Assembly: GCA_016756855.1 (NCBI GenBank) | Contig: JAESPD010000009.1 | Coordinates: 25,338-89,337, forward strand | Origin: a gamma proteobacterium endosymbiont of Lamellibrachia anaximandri | GTDB taxonomy: Bacteria; Pseudomonadota; Gammaproteobacteria; Chromatiales; Chromatiaceae | DNA length: 64,000 nt | Direction: 5' to 3' | Shown: piece after piece, positions 46,407-54,912 of the stretch | Layout: every line of letters starts with the position of its first letter | Position numbering within the stretch: the stretch's first letter is position 1 | Program-made: the position numbers and the translations under genes | The notes under the pieces: generated by a model | What the model was told of the DNA's origin: nothing | Databases searched by the model: none | What the model saw: only the letters and a program-made list of their open reading frames with translations

Positions 46407-49400
46407 TTAGCCTTTGAAAATACCCGATAGAGGCTGGGCAGGACAAACAGGGTCAGCAGGGTGCTCGATGCCAGTCCTCCGACCACCACAGTAGCCAGGG
46501 GGCGTTGTACTTCGGAGCCGACACCCGAGGAGAGCAGCATCGGTATCAACCCCAAAGCGGCAATGGCGGCTGTCATCAGTACCGGACGCAGACGGGAGAG
46601 GGCGCCTTGGAAGACCGCTTCGGAAACGGGGCCACCGGCCTCGACATTCTGGTTGATGGCGTTGACCATCACCACGCCGTTGAGCACCGCCACTCCGAAC
46701 AGTGCGATAAAACCGATGGAGCCGGGTACCGAGAGATACTGGCCGGTCCAGTAGAGGGCGGCGATGCCGCCGATCAGGGCCAGTGGCACGTTGAGCATGA
46801 TCAGTAACGCCTGTCCCACGGAGTGGAAGGCGAAGTAGAGCAGCAGGAAAATCAGGCCGAGAGAGAGGGGTACCACGATCATCAACCGCTGCTGCGCCCG
46901 CTGCTGGTTCTCGAACTGTCCACCGAAGACCACCGAGTAGCCCACCGGCAGATCTATCTCATCAGCGATACGCCGGCGTAGCTCCGCCACCAGACTGCCC
47001 ATGTCGCGGCCCTCGACGTTGGACTGGATCACTACCCGGCGCTGCACATCGTCACGGCGGATCTGCGGGGGACCGGACTCTATGACCACATCGGCCACTT
47101 CGCCCAATCGCACCCAGGCGCCACCGGGGGCCTGCAGTACCAGCTTTTTCAATGTCTCTGTATCCTGGCGGAACTCTTTTGCCAGGCGCACAGTGATATC
47201 GTATCGCTCGTTGCCCTGAATGACCTGGCCCGCCTCGGTACCCCCGATGCCGTCGGCCACCAGATCCATCACCTGCGAAACCGGGATGCCGTAGCGGGCC
47301 AACAGATCCCGTCGGGGGCGTATCGTCAGCTGGGCCTCACCGGCGATCTGTTCCATCTCCACGCCGCGGGTGCCATCGACCTGCCGGGTCAATGCCTCGA
47401 TGGCTTTGCCTTTTGCCGCCAGTACCTTCAGATCAGGTCCAAACAGCTTGATCGCCAGTTCCGCCTTGACACCGGAGAGCAGCTCGTCCACTCGCGTGAC
47501 GATGGGTTGCGAGAAGGTGAGGAGCAGGCCGGGATGCACTGACAGGATCTCTTCGAACCGTTTCTGCAGTTCGAGGCGGTTCTGGGCGCTGCTCCACTCA
47601 TCCACCGGCTTCAATCCCACGTAAATCTCTATGTTGGAGACAGGTTCCGGGTCACCGCCGAGTTCAGGCCGGCCGATGCGGCTGGATGCGTAGGTCACCT
47701 CGGGGAAGGCCATAAGGCGCTCTTCAAGCTTTGCCGCTACACCCAGTGCGGTATCCAGACTGGCTGAGGGCGCCAGGGTGACCCGGATGTTGATGGTGCC
47801 CTCTTCCAGTTCCGGCACGAACTCTGTGCCCAGGTTGGGTAGCAGTGTCATGGCGCCGACGAAAATGGCCAAGGCCGACAACACCACCAGCCATTTCACT
47901 TTCAGGGCGTAACGAAGCGAGTGCCGGTAGAGCCACTCCAGTGGCAGGAAGACCGGACTGCTGCGATGTTTGACGGCCCGGCGGAAGGCATAGGTGGCGA
48001 GTGCGGGTATGACCACCAGCGCCACTGCGAGGGAGGTCAGCATGGCCAACACGATGGAAACGGCCATGGGTTGGAACAGTTTGCCCTCGACACCCTCCAG
48101 CGCGAATAGTGGGGCAAAGACCACGATGATGATGATGACCGCATAGAAGACCGGCCTGCCCACCTCGCGGGCGGCCTCCTGAATGCGCAGGGGGATGCCG
48201 TGGCGATCATGTGAAGCGTTATAGGGATCGGTATCGCCGGGGGCGACAGTTTTTTCGACCCTGTCCAGATGTTCTTCATCCGGGTGAGTGAGGTGTTTGA
48301 AGATGTTCTCCATCATCACCACCGAACCGTCCACCATCATGCCGATGGCGATGGCCAGTCCCCCCAATGACATCAGATTGGCTGAGAGTCCCCAGTAGCT
48401 CATGGCAGTCAGGGCCAGCCCGACCGATAGCGGCACCGAGATCAATACCAGCAGGGTGGCACGGATATTGAGCAGGAACAGCAACAGCACAGCCACGATC
48501 AGTACGAAGGCCTCGGTGAGCGCCCGGCTGACTGTCTCCACCGCCTGCTCCACCAGATCGGCCTGGTCGTAGAATGGCTCGAGGGTGACGCCTTCCGGCA
48601 GTGCCTGCTGGATCGCAGCCAGCCGCGCTTTGACGGCGTCGATGGTCGCCTTGGTATTTGCCCCCAAACGTTTGAGTACGATGCCGGCCACCACCTCGCC
48701 CAGAGGTTCTGGTTCCCCTTCGGTGTTGCGGCGTGTCATGGTCACTGCGCCCTGGCGAATCTCACCACCGAATTCCACCTGTGCGATATCCTCCACCCGG
48801 ACCACCACGCCCTCTTTCTGCTTGAGCGGGATGTTTCTGATGTCTTGCAGACCCTCCTTGCCTGCATGTAGCCAACCCACCCCGCGGATTACCAACTGTT
48901 CCGCGCCACGGTCCATATACCAGCCACCGGCGTTGCGGTTATTGGCCTCGATGGCTGTGGCGATCTCATCGATGCTGATGCCGTAGGCGAGCTGTTTTCT
49001 GGGGTCGACCTGTACCTGGTACTGCCGAACTTCACCACCGTAGGAGAGTACATCGGTAATGCCGTCCACCGGCAACAGCAGCAGTTTTACCACCCAGTCG
49101 TTGAGGCTGCGCAGGGCGATGGCGCCATCTCTCTGTGGATCGTCGGAGCGCAGGATATATTGATAGATCTGTCCCAGGCCAGAGGTGTTGGGCCCCATCT
49201 CCGGTGTGCCGACCCCTGAGGGAATCTGCTCCCGTGCATCCTGCAGCCGCTCAAAGACGAGCTGGCGGGCGAAGTAGATATCGGTGCCCTCCTTGAAGAC
49301 CACGGTGATGACTGAGAGCCCGGTCTTGGAGATGGAACGGACCTCCTCCACATCGGGCAGGGCGTACATCACCGCTTCGATGGGATAGGTTATGAGTTGC

Positions 49401-49585
49401 TCCACCTCCTCGGCGGCCAGACCCTGGGCCTCTGTGTTGATCTGCACCTGGACATTGGTGACATCCGGAAAGGCGTCGAGATTGAGTTTTGGAATCAGTG
49501 CGGCGGCAGCACCCACTGCGGCCAGTAGGGCGAGCACCACCAGCAGGCGGTTGGCTACCGACCAGTCGATCAGTCTGTTCAACAT
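46391..49585 (-). CDS. czcA: CzcA-type heavy-metal RND efflux pump
   Basis: 1064 residues from ATG 49585 (LNRLIDWSVANRLLVVLALL), 10 bases after czcB with a GAGGGCAAC ribosome site; a frame extension upstream overlaps czcB and is not needed. Twelve membrane segments and two large periplasmic loops. The TM4 motif reads AIGMMVDGSVVMMENIF, closer to the divalent-cation HME pumps (DGAVV.VEN) than to CusA (DAAIV.IEN), so Zn, Co, Cd or Ni is likelier than Cu/Ag. The C-terminus ends inside the hairpin repeat. Confidence 0.93.
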   Translation of the reverse strand: MLNRLIDWSVANRLLVVLALLAAVGAAAALIPKLNLDAFPDVTNVQVQINTEAQGLAAEEVEQLITYPIEAVMYALPDVEEVRSISKTGLSVITVVFKEGTDIYFARQLVFERLQDAREQIPSGVGTPEMGPNTSGLGQIYQYILRSDDPQRDGAIALRSLNDWVVKLLLLPVDGITDVLSYGGEVRQYQVQVDPRKQLAYGISIDEIATAIEANNRNAGGWYMDRGAEQLVIRGVGWLHAGKEGLQDIRNIPLKQKEGVVVRVEDIAQVEFGGEIRQGAVTMTRRNTEGEPEPLGEVVAGIVLKRLGANTKATIDAVKARLAAIQQALPEGVTLEPFYDQADLVEQAVETVSRALTEAFVLIVAVLLLFLLNIRATLLVLISVPLSVGLALTAMSYWGLSANLMSLGGLAIAIGMMVDGSVVMMENIFKHLTHPDEEHLDRVEKTVAPGDTDPYNASHDRHGIPLRIQEAAREVGRPVFYAVIIIIVVFAPLFALEGVEGKLFQPMAVSIVLAMLTSLAVALVVIPALATYAFRRAVKHRSSPVFLPLEWLYRHSLRYALKVKWLVVLSALAIFVGAMTLLPNLGTEFVPELEEGTINIRVTLAPSASLDTALGVAAKLEERLMAFPEVTYASSRIGRPELGGDPEPVSNIEIYVGLKPVDEWSSAQNRLELQKRFEEILSVHPGLLLTFSQPIVTRVDELLSGVKAELAIKLFGPDLKVLAAKGKAIEALTRQVDGTRGVEMEQIAGEAQLTIRPRRDLLARYGIPVSQVMDLVADGIGGTEAGQVIQGNERYDITVRLAKEFRQDTETLKKLVLQAPGGAWVRLGEVADVVIESGPPQIRRDDVQRRVVIQSNVEGRDMGSLVAELRRRIADEIDLPVGYSVVFGGQFENQQRAQQRLMIVVPLSLGLIFLLLYFAFHSVGQALLIMLNVPLALIGGIAALYWTGQYLSVPGSIGFIALFGVAVLNGVVMVNAINQNVEAGGPVSEAVFQGALSRLRPVLMTAAIAALGLIPMLLSSGVGSEVQRPLATVVVGGLASSTLLTLFVLPSLYRVFSKANLGSE

Positions 49586-49595
49586 GGTGTTGCCC

Positions 49596-50774
49596 TCAAT
49601 GGTTGTGGACTTCAAAACCGGACTTGGCCAGTTCCGATTGCACAAAGAAGGCGCCCTGCGTGACCACGCGGGTTCCAGGTTTCAGTCCACCAATCACAGC
49701 CAGACCGGGCAGTTGCCGCAGCAGCTCAATCTCTTTGGGTTCGAACTCGCCGGGTACCTCTTCTACGAAGACCTGCCAATCCCCGTCGGGACTACGCATT
49801 ACGGCATCCAGTGGCAGGGTGAGGGCGCTCTGCCCTGATTCGCCGGCCTTGATCCTGGCCGTCACGAACTGACCGGGATGGAGCCGGTCTGCTGGATTGG
49901 GGATCTCCAGGCGAACCGCCAGGGTGCGGGTGGTCTCATCCAGTGCGTGATGTACCTGTATGACCTTGCCTTCTATCCACTCCGTTCCTGCCAGCACACG
50001 GGCCGGCGCACCCATATCGATGTGAGAGACTGACTCCGGATTGATCCGGGCCTGAACCCAGAGTCTGGATTCGTCGGTGATTTCGAACAGCAGTTCACCG
50101 GGGTCTATCATCTGGCCGATGATGAAATCGTCCCGGATGACTGTACCGGCCTGGGGCGAGAGCAGGGTAAAGCGGCCGTCCGCCTGACGGATCTCGTTTC
50201 CCTTGACCAGTCGGTCAGTCTGGCCGGTTGTCAGACCATAGGCCAACAGTTTGGCGCGGGCCTGTTGAAATGACACTTGGGCCTCCAGATAGCGTCTCTC
50301 TGAAACCACCTTCTTTCCCAGTTTCTTCACTCTTCGCCACTCTTGGGCGGCGACCAGCAGGGCGCCTTGGCCCTCTGCCATAGAGACGCTGGAGAGCGTG
50401 ACCAGGGGCTCTCCCACAGAAACGGGACTTCCGAGGCGGATGTGGCGCTTTATAACCTGGGCCTCGATGCGTGGCGTGACCTGACTGGATGCGTAAGCAT
50501 TGAGCAGGATCTCCCCCGGGGCTTTGATCTCGCTGGGAATGGGGCGAAGGGTCAATGGCTCCACGCGGATACCGGCGCTGCGGCGCTGCTCATCACTCAG
50601 ATGGATGCGGTTTTCCTCTTCATGACCCTGCTCATCATGGCGGTCTTCATCGTTGTGTCCGGCTTCTGTCGACATTTCGGCAGGCTCATGGTCATGTTCA
50701 TCTGCGGAAAAGAGGGGATTGGCATAGAGAAAGACCAGGACGAGCAGGCACTGAATCCACTGTTGAATAGACAT
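49596..50774 (-). CDS. czcB: CzcB-type membrane fusion protein
   Basis: A 392-residue periplasmic adaptor that links the RND pump to the outer-membrane channel. After the signal peptide comes a His/Asp/Glu-rich stretch (DEHDHEPAEMS, HNDEDRHDEQGHEEE) likely to bind metal, then the HlyD-like body with a lipoyl half (GSPVSVGEPLVTLSS / GTVIRDDFIIGQMIDPGELLFEI) and a coiled-coil hairpin. It ends with a C-terminal His (EVHNH). Stop-to-start gap to czcA is 10 bases. Confidence 0.92.
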   Translation of the reverse strand: MSIQQWIQCLLVLVFLYANPLFSADEHDHEPAEMSTEAGHNDEDRHDEQGHEEENRIHLSDEQRRSAGIRVEPLTLRPIPSEIKAPGEILLNAYASSQVTPRIEAQVIKRHIRLGSPVSVGEPLVTLSSVSMAEGQGALLVAAQEWRRVKKLGKKVVSERRYLEAQVSFQQARAKLLAYGLTTGQTDRLVKGNEIRQADGRFTLLSPQAGTVIRDDFIIGQMIDPGELLFEITDESRLWVQARINPESVSHIDMGAPARVLAGTEWIEGKVIQVHHALDETTRTLAVRLEIPNPADRLHPGQFVTARIKAGESGQSALTLPLDAVMRSPDGDWQVFVEEVPGEFEPKEIELLRQLPGLAVIGGLKPGTRVVTQGAFFVQSELAKSGFEVHNH

Positions 50775-50777
50775 GTT

Positions 50778-52043
50778 TTACTGCTCCTCTGGTGTTTTGT
50801 TCAACCATGCGTTCAGGGTGCCGGAGGCGCTCAACCAATCGACCCAGGTGCCCCACAGATCACCCTGGAGTCTGACTCCGGCGATCTGTGTATCAAGTGT
50901 CTGTTGCACCTGCAACAGGTAGTCAGTGGTGCTCATCTCACCCGCCTGCCACAGGGTTTCAAGCAGATCGATACGCTGGAGCAGACTGCTGCGCCCATGG
51001 GAAACCCACAGGGACCATGCATCGGCAACCAGCAGATAGCGTTCCCGTGCGCTCCTGAGTCGGGTCAACAGATTCCGGTAGGTCTGCTGCGCCACCTGTT
51101 CCGCTGCCAGCGCCTCTGCCTGAGCGGCATTCACACTGCTTTGGAAATCGTTTCTGACCTGCAGGGGGATGGAGAAGGTGAGGGCAAGCAGGTTTTCCCG
51201 ATCTTCTCGCCCCGCTCTCAAGCCGAATGTGGGGTCGGCCATACGCTCCTGATCCACAGCGTGAATCTGCTGTCGGGAAGCTTGTGTCATCCGCTGTGCA
51301 ACTTGCACCTGGGGATGATTCAGGACGAGGGTCTCTTCATCCAAGGTGCTGGAGGGCTTGGCGGGCAGCCGGTCGGGCAACTTGATATTGCCGTCCAGTG
51401 TTTGGCCGCTGAGGCTGAAATAGTCGCTTTTTGCCTGGATGAGTTCGCTGCCATTTGCGGCATGTTGCATGACGGCCTCGGCAAGTGAGAGGCGCGCCAG
51501 TTCCAACTCCACTTGGGGGATGTCACCGGCCGCATGACGCTGTTCAGCAAGTTGAGAGAAGCGCTCCAGTATCCTGGTGCGGCGCCTGGAGAGTGTAGTG
51601 ATCTCCCGGTGGGTGGCAATCTCGCCTATCGCCTTGAGAAGTTCCGCTGACTTTACCAGGTTCAGGGCCCTAACCTCTGTTCTGGCAACATCCAGTTCAG
51701 CCCGTACAGCCTGCTCCATGGCATCCTGTTTATTGTACCAGTCAATGGTCTGACTGATGCCGAGGGTGTAGGTGCTGATGTCAGTGTGTTCAGCCTCCAT
51801 TTCCAGTTCAGGGTTATTCAATGGCAGACCGGCGCCTGTCAGTCTTGCCTCTGCGGCGTCCACGGCGGCTTTAACTGCCTGTATATCCAGGTTCGATGCC
51901 AGTGCACGGTTGACGACGCTAGCCAGTTGTTGGATTTCCACCTCATGGGGTGGTTGCCCCTTGGCATTTGCAGCGGGTGTCCAGGCAGTGAAGATAAATA
52001 AACAGGCGAACAGGCCTGCATGCCTGCAGATGGAGAATGACAT
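50778..52043 (-). CDS. czcC: CzcC-type outer-membrane efflux channel (TolC family)
   Basis: 421 residues: signal peptide (FACLFIFTAWTPAANA), then two OEP repeats of long helices (about 40-225 and 240-410), including AELDVARTEVRALNLVKSAELL and SSVNAAQAEALAAEQVAQQTYRNLLTRLRSARERYLL-type coiled-coil stretches. Forms the outer-membrane exit of the Czc pump. Its stop is 3 bases from the czcB start, so one operon. Confidence 0.9.
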   Translation of the reverse strand: MSFSICRHAGLFACLFIFTAWTPAANAKGQPPHEVEIQQLASVVNRALASNLDIQAVKAAVDAAEARLTGAGLPLNNPELEMEAEHTDISTYTLGISQTIDWYNKQDAMEQAVRAELDVARTEVRALNLVKSAELLKAIGEIATHREITTLSRRRTRILERFSQLAEQRHAAGDIPQVELELARLSLAEAVMQHAANGSELIQAKSDYFSLSGQTLDGNIKLPDRLPAKPSSTLDEETLVLNHPQVQVAQRMTQASRQQIHAVDQERMADPTFGLRAGREDRENLLALTFSIPLQVRNDFQSSVNAAQAEALAAEQVAQQTYRNLLTRLRSARERYLLVADAWSLWVSHGRSSLLQRIDLLETLWQAGEMSTTDYLLQVQQTLDTQIAGVRLQGDLWGTWVDWLSASGTLNAWLNKTPEEQ

Positions 52044-52143
52044 AACCTGAGTCCCGTAAATTCGTTAACAGAGAGAACCTGTTACAAACACTGATCCGGC
52101 AAACAGCAGGCAGGTTTATTGCAGGTGTGAGGTGAGACGAAAA

Positions 52144-52458
52144 TCAGGCAGAGATTGGAGGGCGGAAAAGAGACGCAGGGGGAGAGGAGACTCTTGAAAC
52201 AGGATAGGGGATCCGCAAAATACCGTGATTGGCAGACAGCTTGGCCGCCTCAGCCTGGTTTAATCCAAGCAGATGGATGACCCCGTGACAGCAGTGGTCG
52301 CTGTCGCCCGCATCGTCGGCATCGGCAGGATGCGTTGTGTCATGGCCGATATCGTGAGTGTGATCCGTTGATTGTCCGTTGTGCACATCAGCAGCCAACG
52401 CCATCCCGTAACCGAGGATGGAGACGATAAGCCATGTGATCAATAGGCGACGAAGCAT
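52144..52458 (-). CDS. His-rich small exported protein, CzcI-like
   Basis: 104 residues with a signal peptide (MLRRLLITWLIVSILGYGMALAA) and a metal-binding-type segment HNGQSTDHTHDIGHDTTHPA and DSDHCCHGVIH. The position just before czcCBA and the His/Cys content match CzcI or CopL-like proteins, which modulate metal efflux operons. Sequence identity to those families cannot be judged by eye. Confidence 0.6.
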   Translation of the reverse strand: MLRRLLITWLIVSILGYGMALAADVHNGQSTDHTHDIGHDTTHPADADDAGDSDHCCHGVIHLLGLNQAEAAKLSANHGILRIPYPVSRVSSPPASLFRPPISA

Positions 52459-52570
52459 GGGTTCCTTAGGGAATCTGGTTATATGGCCAATCTATATCGT
52501 GTGGCCCGGTTAGTCAACCTGAGAACGGTAAGGAGTTGGCGTGTGGCATCTGGAGAAAAGATGTTCAGCG

Positions 52571-52882
52571 TCAACGTGTTTTGGCCGCTTTTTCAGCCTC
52601 GTAGTATTGTCGGCATTCAGGAAGGTCATGAAATTGCCGTTGGCGATAGCCACCAGCCTGTGTCTTGCCGCCACTGCCGTGATCTTTGTAAAAACGTTCA
52701 CAATAGTCACGGGTATTGCGTGGCTTGGCCGCACACTCTTCGATCAGTTTTGTTCTTTCTGGAGCAAGTTTTGCCTCGCGAGCGGCCTCACACCGCTGCT
52801 TCAGGGTTTCAACATCACTGCCTTGGGCGACCGTAGCGGCGCACAAGGCAATCCCCATAAGTACGGTTCTGAAAATCATCAT
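52571..52882 (-). CDS. Small exported protein of unknown function
   Basis: 103 residues from the ATG at 52880-52882, which has GGAGAGTGCC upstream; an upstream frame extension to 52909 has no ribosome site. Signal peptide MMIFRTVLMGIALCAATVAQG, then a Lys/Arg/Glu-rich domain with four cysteines (RCEAA, EECAAK, DYCERFY, PECRQYY), likely two disulfides. The downstream half is rich in Gly and Gln (SGGKTQAGGYRQRQF). No family recognised. Confidence 0.6.
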   Translation of the reverse strand: MMIFRTVLMGIALCAATVAQGSDVETLKQRCEAAREAKLAPERTKLIEECAAKPRNTRDYCERFYKDHGSGGKTQAGGYRQRQFHDLPECRQYYEAEKAAKTR

Positions 52883-53027
52883 CGGCACTCTCCAAACTCG
52901 ACGTATCAAATGGTAAGTTGTTTGGAAAGTTTAACCCAATACGGGCAGCATGCAGCGAGTTTTCAACGTGCCCAAGCTGTTATTGATTATTTACATGTTC
53001 ACCGGGAGAAGGGCGGATGCCTGGGTG

Positions 53028-53049
53028 AAAAAAGGGGGCAATGCCCCCC
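53028..53049 (-). terminator. Rho-independent terminator of the tusA-dsrE2 operon
   Basis: On the minus strand, a GGGGGCATTGCCCCC hairpin (53034-53048) is followed by six T. It begins 6 bases past the dsrE2 stop. Confidence 0.9.
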
Positions 53050-53054
53050 GCTTG

Positions 53055-53660
53055 TCAGACAAACAGGTTCACATCGGCCTTCAGCGCCCGGGGCAGGAAA
53101 CTGGCGGCTCCAACCCATTCGTGGATTTCCGGGATGAAATCGTCTTGGTCGTGGTCAAAAAGATCAACGGTCATTTGACAGGCGACAAGTTTAACTTCGG
53201 CTTCGGCGCATAATTCTCTCAGCTCTTCAATGCGTGCGATACCTTTCTTGTCCATGGTCTTCTGCATCATAGAGGTTGCCATATTTTCAAAACCCGGAAC
53301 CAACGTCATGATGGACGTGGGAATGGGCAGCTCCTTACCTCTAATCCATGAAGGTCCCTCCGGCAATTTCATGGGCATGGCGGGATTGCCCAGTGGGCTT
53401 ACCTTGAGATCCAGCTGCTTTTTCAACAGACTCAATCCGTAAAAGGTAAAGAATATTGAAACATCCCATCCCAGTGCAGCAGCCGTTGATGCGAGAATAA
53501 AGGGCGGGTAGGCCATGTCCATGGTTCCCTTCGTGGCGATAATGGTCATGGATGGGGTGTGGGCTGCTTCGCGTTCAGCCATTTTCTCGTCGAAGCGCTG
53601 GTTGAACCAGGCATCGAGATCTTTCGTCGGCATATCGATAACCGGTGCAATACTGCTCAT
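53055..53660 (-). CDS. dsrE2: DsrE2-type sulfur carrier protein
   Basis: A 201-residue protein of the DsrE/DsrF/DrsH-like family. SMTIIATKGTMDMAYPPFILASTAAALGWDVSIFFTFYGL (about 37-76, given in part) is the family core, and KLVACQMTVDLFDHDQ near the C-terminus holds the conserved cysteine proposed to carry sulfur. In sulfur oxidisers DsrE2 sits beside TusA and passes sulfane sulfur toward cytoplasmic oxidation. Preceded by AAGGAG and 20 bases from tusA; followed by a strong terminator. Confidence 0.9.
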   Translation of the reverse strand: MSSIAPVIDMPTKDLDAWFNQRFDEKMAEREAAHTPSMTIIATKGTMDMAYPPFILASTAAALGWDVSIFFTFYGLSLLKKQLDLKVSPLGNPAMPMKLPEGPSWIRGKELPIPTSIMTLVPGFENMATSMMQKTMDKKGIARIEELRELCAEAEVKLVACQMTVDLFDHDQDDFIPEIHEWVGAASFLPRALKADVNLFV

Positions 53661-53680
53661 CGTTTATTCTCCTTGCAGAA

Positions 53681-53911
53681 TCATGCTTTGCGGATGAGGA
53701 AGACAAACCCATCAGCAGCCTCTTCACTGGAGACCATTTCATGGCCGGTCTGGCTGCAGAATGAGTCCAGATCTTTCACTGATCCGGGATCTGTTGCGGT
53801 GACTTCCAGAATTTCTCCGGAGGCCAATGCAGCGATGGCCTTTTTGGTTCTGAGAATAGGCAGTGGGCAATTCAGGCCTCTTGCGTCCAATGTGTGTGTT
53901 GTTTCTGTCAC
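53681..53911 (-). CDS. tusA: TusA-family sulfur carrier
   Basis: A 76-residue protein with the hallmark C15PLP (LNCPLPILRTKKAI), in the position of the TusA active cysteine. Starts at a GTG (53909-53911) behind AAGGAG. It hands sulfur to partners such as DsrE2. First gene of a two-gene operon. A palindrome (53951-53962) shared with the tetR promoter lies 40 bases upstream and overlaps a TTGACC hexamer (53959-53964), so control by the adjacent TetR is likely. Confidence 0.93.
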   Translation of the reverse strand: MTETTHTLDARGLNCPLPILRTKKAIAALASGEILEVTATDPGSVKDLDSFCSQTGHEMVSSEEAADGFVFLIRKA

Positions 53912-53950
53912 GGTTTTCTCCTTAGTTGCGGATGTAATGACTTCATAGAT

Positions 53951-53962
53951 GACCGGTCGGTC
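53951..53962. promoter_or_regulatory. TetR-type operator in front of tusA
   Basis: GACCGGTCGGTC, identical to the core of the operator at 54612-54627. On the minus strand it partly covers a TTGACC hexamer that could be the -35 of tusA; a matching -10 is not clear. Confidence 0.7.
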
Positions 53963-53988
53963 AACATGAAGGGCAAAAAAATAGTTCG

Positions 53989-54597
53989 CTAATTGGGATG
54001 GGCTAACTCAATACGAAGTGTCTTGATGGCTGGACCAAGAATACGAACCACTTCGGGGTCATTTCGGGTCTTTGCCAGCAGAATGATGCCTTCGAGGAAG
54101 GCGAGCATGGCTGCGGCGGTGGCTTCGCTGTCGAGAGGGGGGATTTCACCCAGCTCAACTGCCTGATCGAGGGCTTGGTGAAAACGTCTACTGGCTTTAT
54201 CAAAAACCGCATTGAGTTTGGCCCGTAAAACATCGTCGCGGGTGCTGATCTCGAGAGCCAGGTTGCCGAACAGGCAGCCTGGCATGCGGCCCTCGATATC
54301 CTTGGCTGCTTTCTGCCAGTAGTAAGCAGCGTCGATCATATAGTCGAGGCGCTCAAGCGGTGGAAGATTCTGGTCGAAGGCCTCAGCCACAAAGCCGTGC
54401 GCCCACTCATCGGCCATGTCATCAATGACCGCCATGGCCAGATCCTGCTTGGAAGGGAAAAAATGGTAAAAGCTTCCCTTTTGTACCTTCGCAAGATCAC
54501 ATATCTCCTTGATGCCTACGTCGGCATAACTCCGACCATGAAAAAGTTCACGGGCGGTAGAGAGGATGCGGGTTCTTGTATCGTGCTCAATATTCAT
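53989..54597 (-). CDS. TetR/AcrR-family regulator of the tusA-dsrE2 operon
   Basis: 202 residues. The N-terminal helix-turn-helix reads TRILSTARELFHGRSYADVGIKEICDLAKVQKGSFYHFFPSK (about 9-48, in part; standard TetR). The ligand domain contains GCLFGNLALEIS (Cys about residue 108), which resembles the region of NemR-type regulators holding a reactive cysteine. It ends 77 bases before the tusA start. Both its own promoter and the tusA leader carry GACCGGTCGGTC, so autoregulation and control of tusA are likely. A sulfur-related or electrophile signal is inference. Confidence 0.88.
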   Translation of the reverse strand: MNIEHDTRTRILSTARELFHGRSYADVGIKEICDLAKVQKGSFYHFFPSKQDLAMAVIDDMADEWAHGFVAEAFDQNLPPLERLDYMIDAAYYWQKAAKDIEGRMPGCLFGNLALEISTRDDVLRAKLNAVFDKASRRFHQALDQAVELGEIPPLDSEATAAAMLAFLEGIILLAKTRNDPEVVRILGPAIKTLRIELAHPN

Positions 54598-54604
54598 GAC
54601 GTGA

Positions 54605-54632
54605 AGTATAATAGACCGGTCGGTCTAGTCAA
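54605..54632 (-). promoter_or_regulatory. tetR promoter with embedded operator; probably leaderless transcript
   Basis: On the minus strand TTGACT (54627-54632) and TATACT (54605-54610) are 16 bases apart. The palindrome TAGACCGGTCGGTCTA (54612-54627) fills the spacer exactly. The ATG at 54597 begins only 7 bases after the -10 hexamer and has no Shine-Dalgarno sequence, so transcription should start at or next to the start codon. Confidence 0.75.
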
Positions 54633-54912
54633 GTGTTATTTTTTTCAGGCGTTGATAATGCAGGGCCTGGCATCATGAAAACTGACCCCGTTTGTACTCA
54701 TCCACCTGTGGTGTTTAACCGTTCGGCGTCTTGAAACATTTGAAACAGATTATTCGCTGCTGTGTAACCTACTGAAACCATTTTACTCCCATTGCAACAC
54801 CTTGAAACCCCTGAAGCAGGTTTTGTTTCCTAGTCTAGGTGGTATCTCTGGCGAGCAGCTGGAACCATAACCAAACAGTCCGGTCCATAAAGACTCTTGA
54901 GGAAATCACTCT
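54633..54912. other. Intergenic region between divergent tetR and DUF2202 genes
   Basis: 280 bases; within the full 315-base gap only the tetR promoter/operator is clear. Scattered TTGAAAC-like words (such as tgaaacatttgaaacag and ccttgaaacccctgaagcag) are too irregular to call. No small gene is evident. The DUF2202 gene start is preceded by GAGGAAA. Confidence 0.4.
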
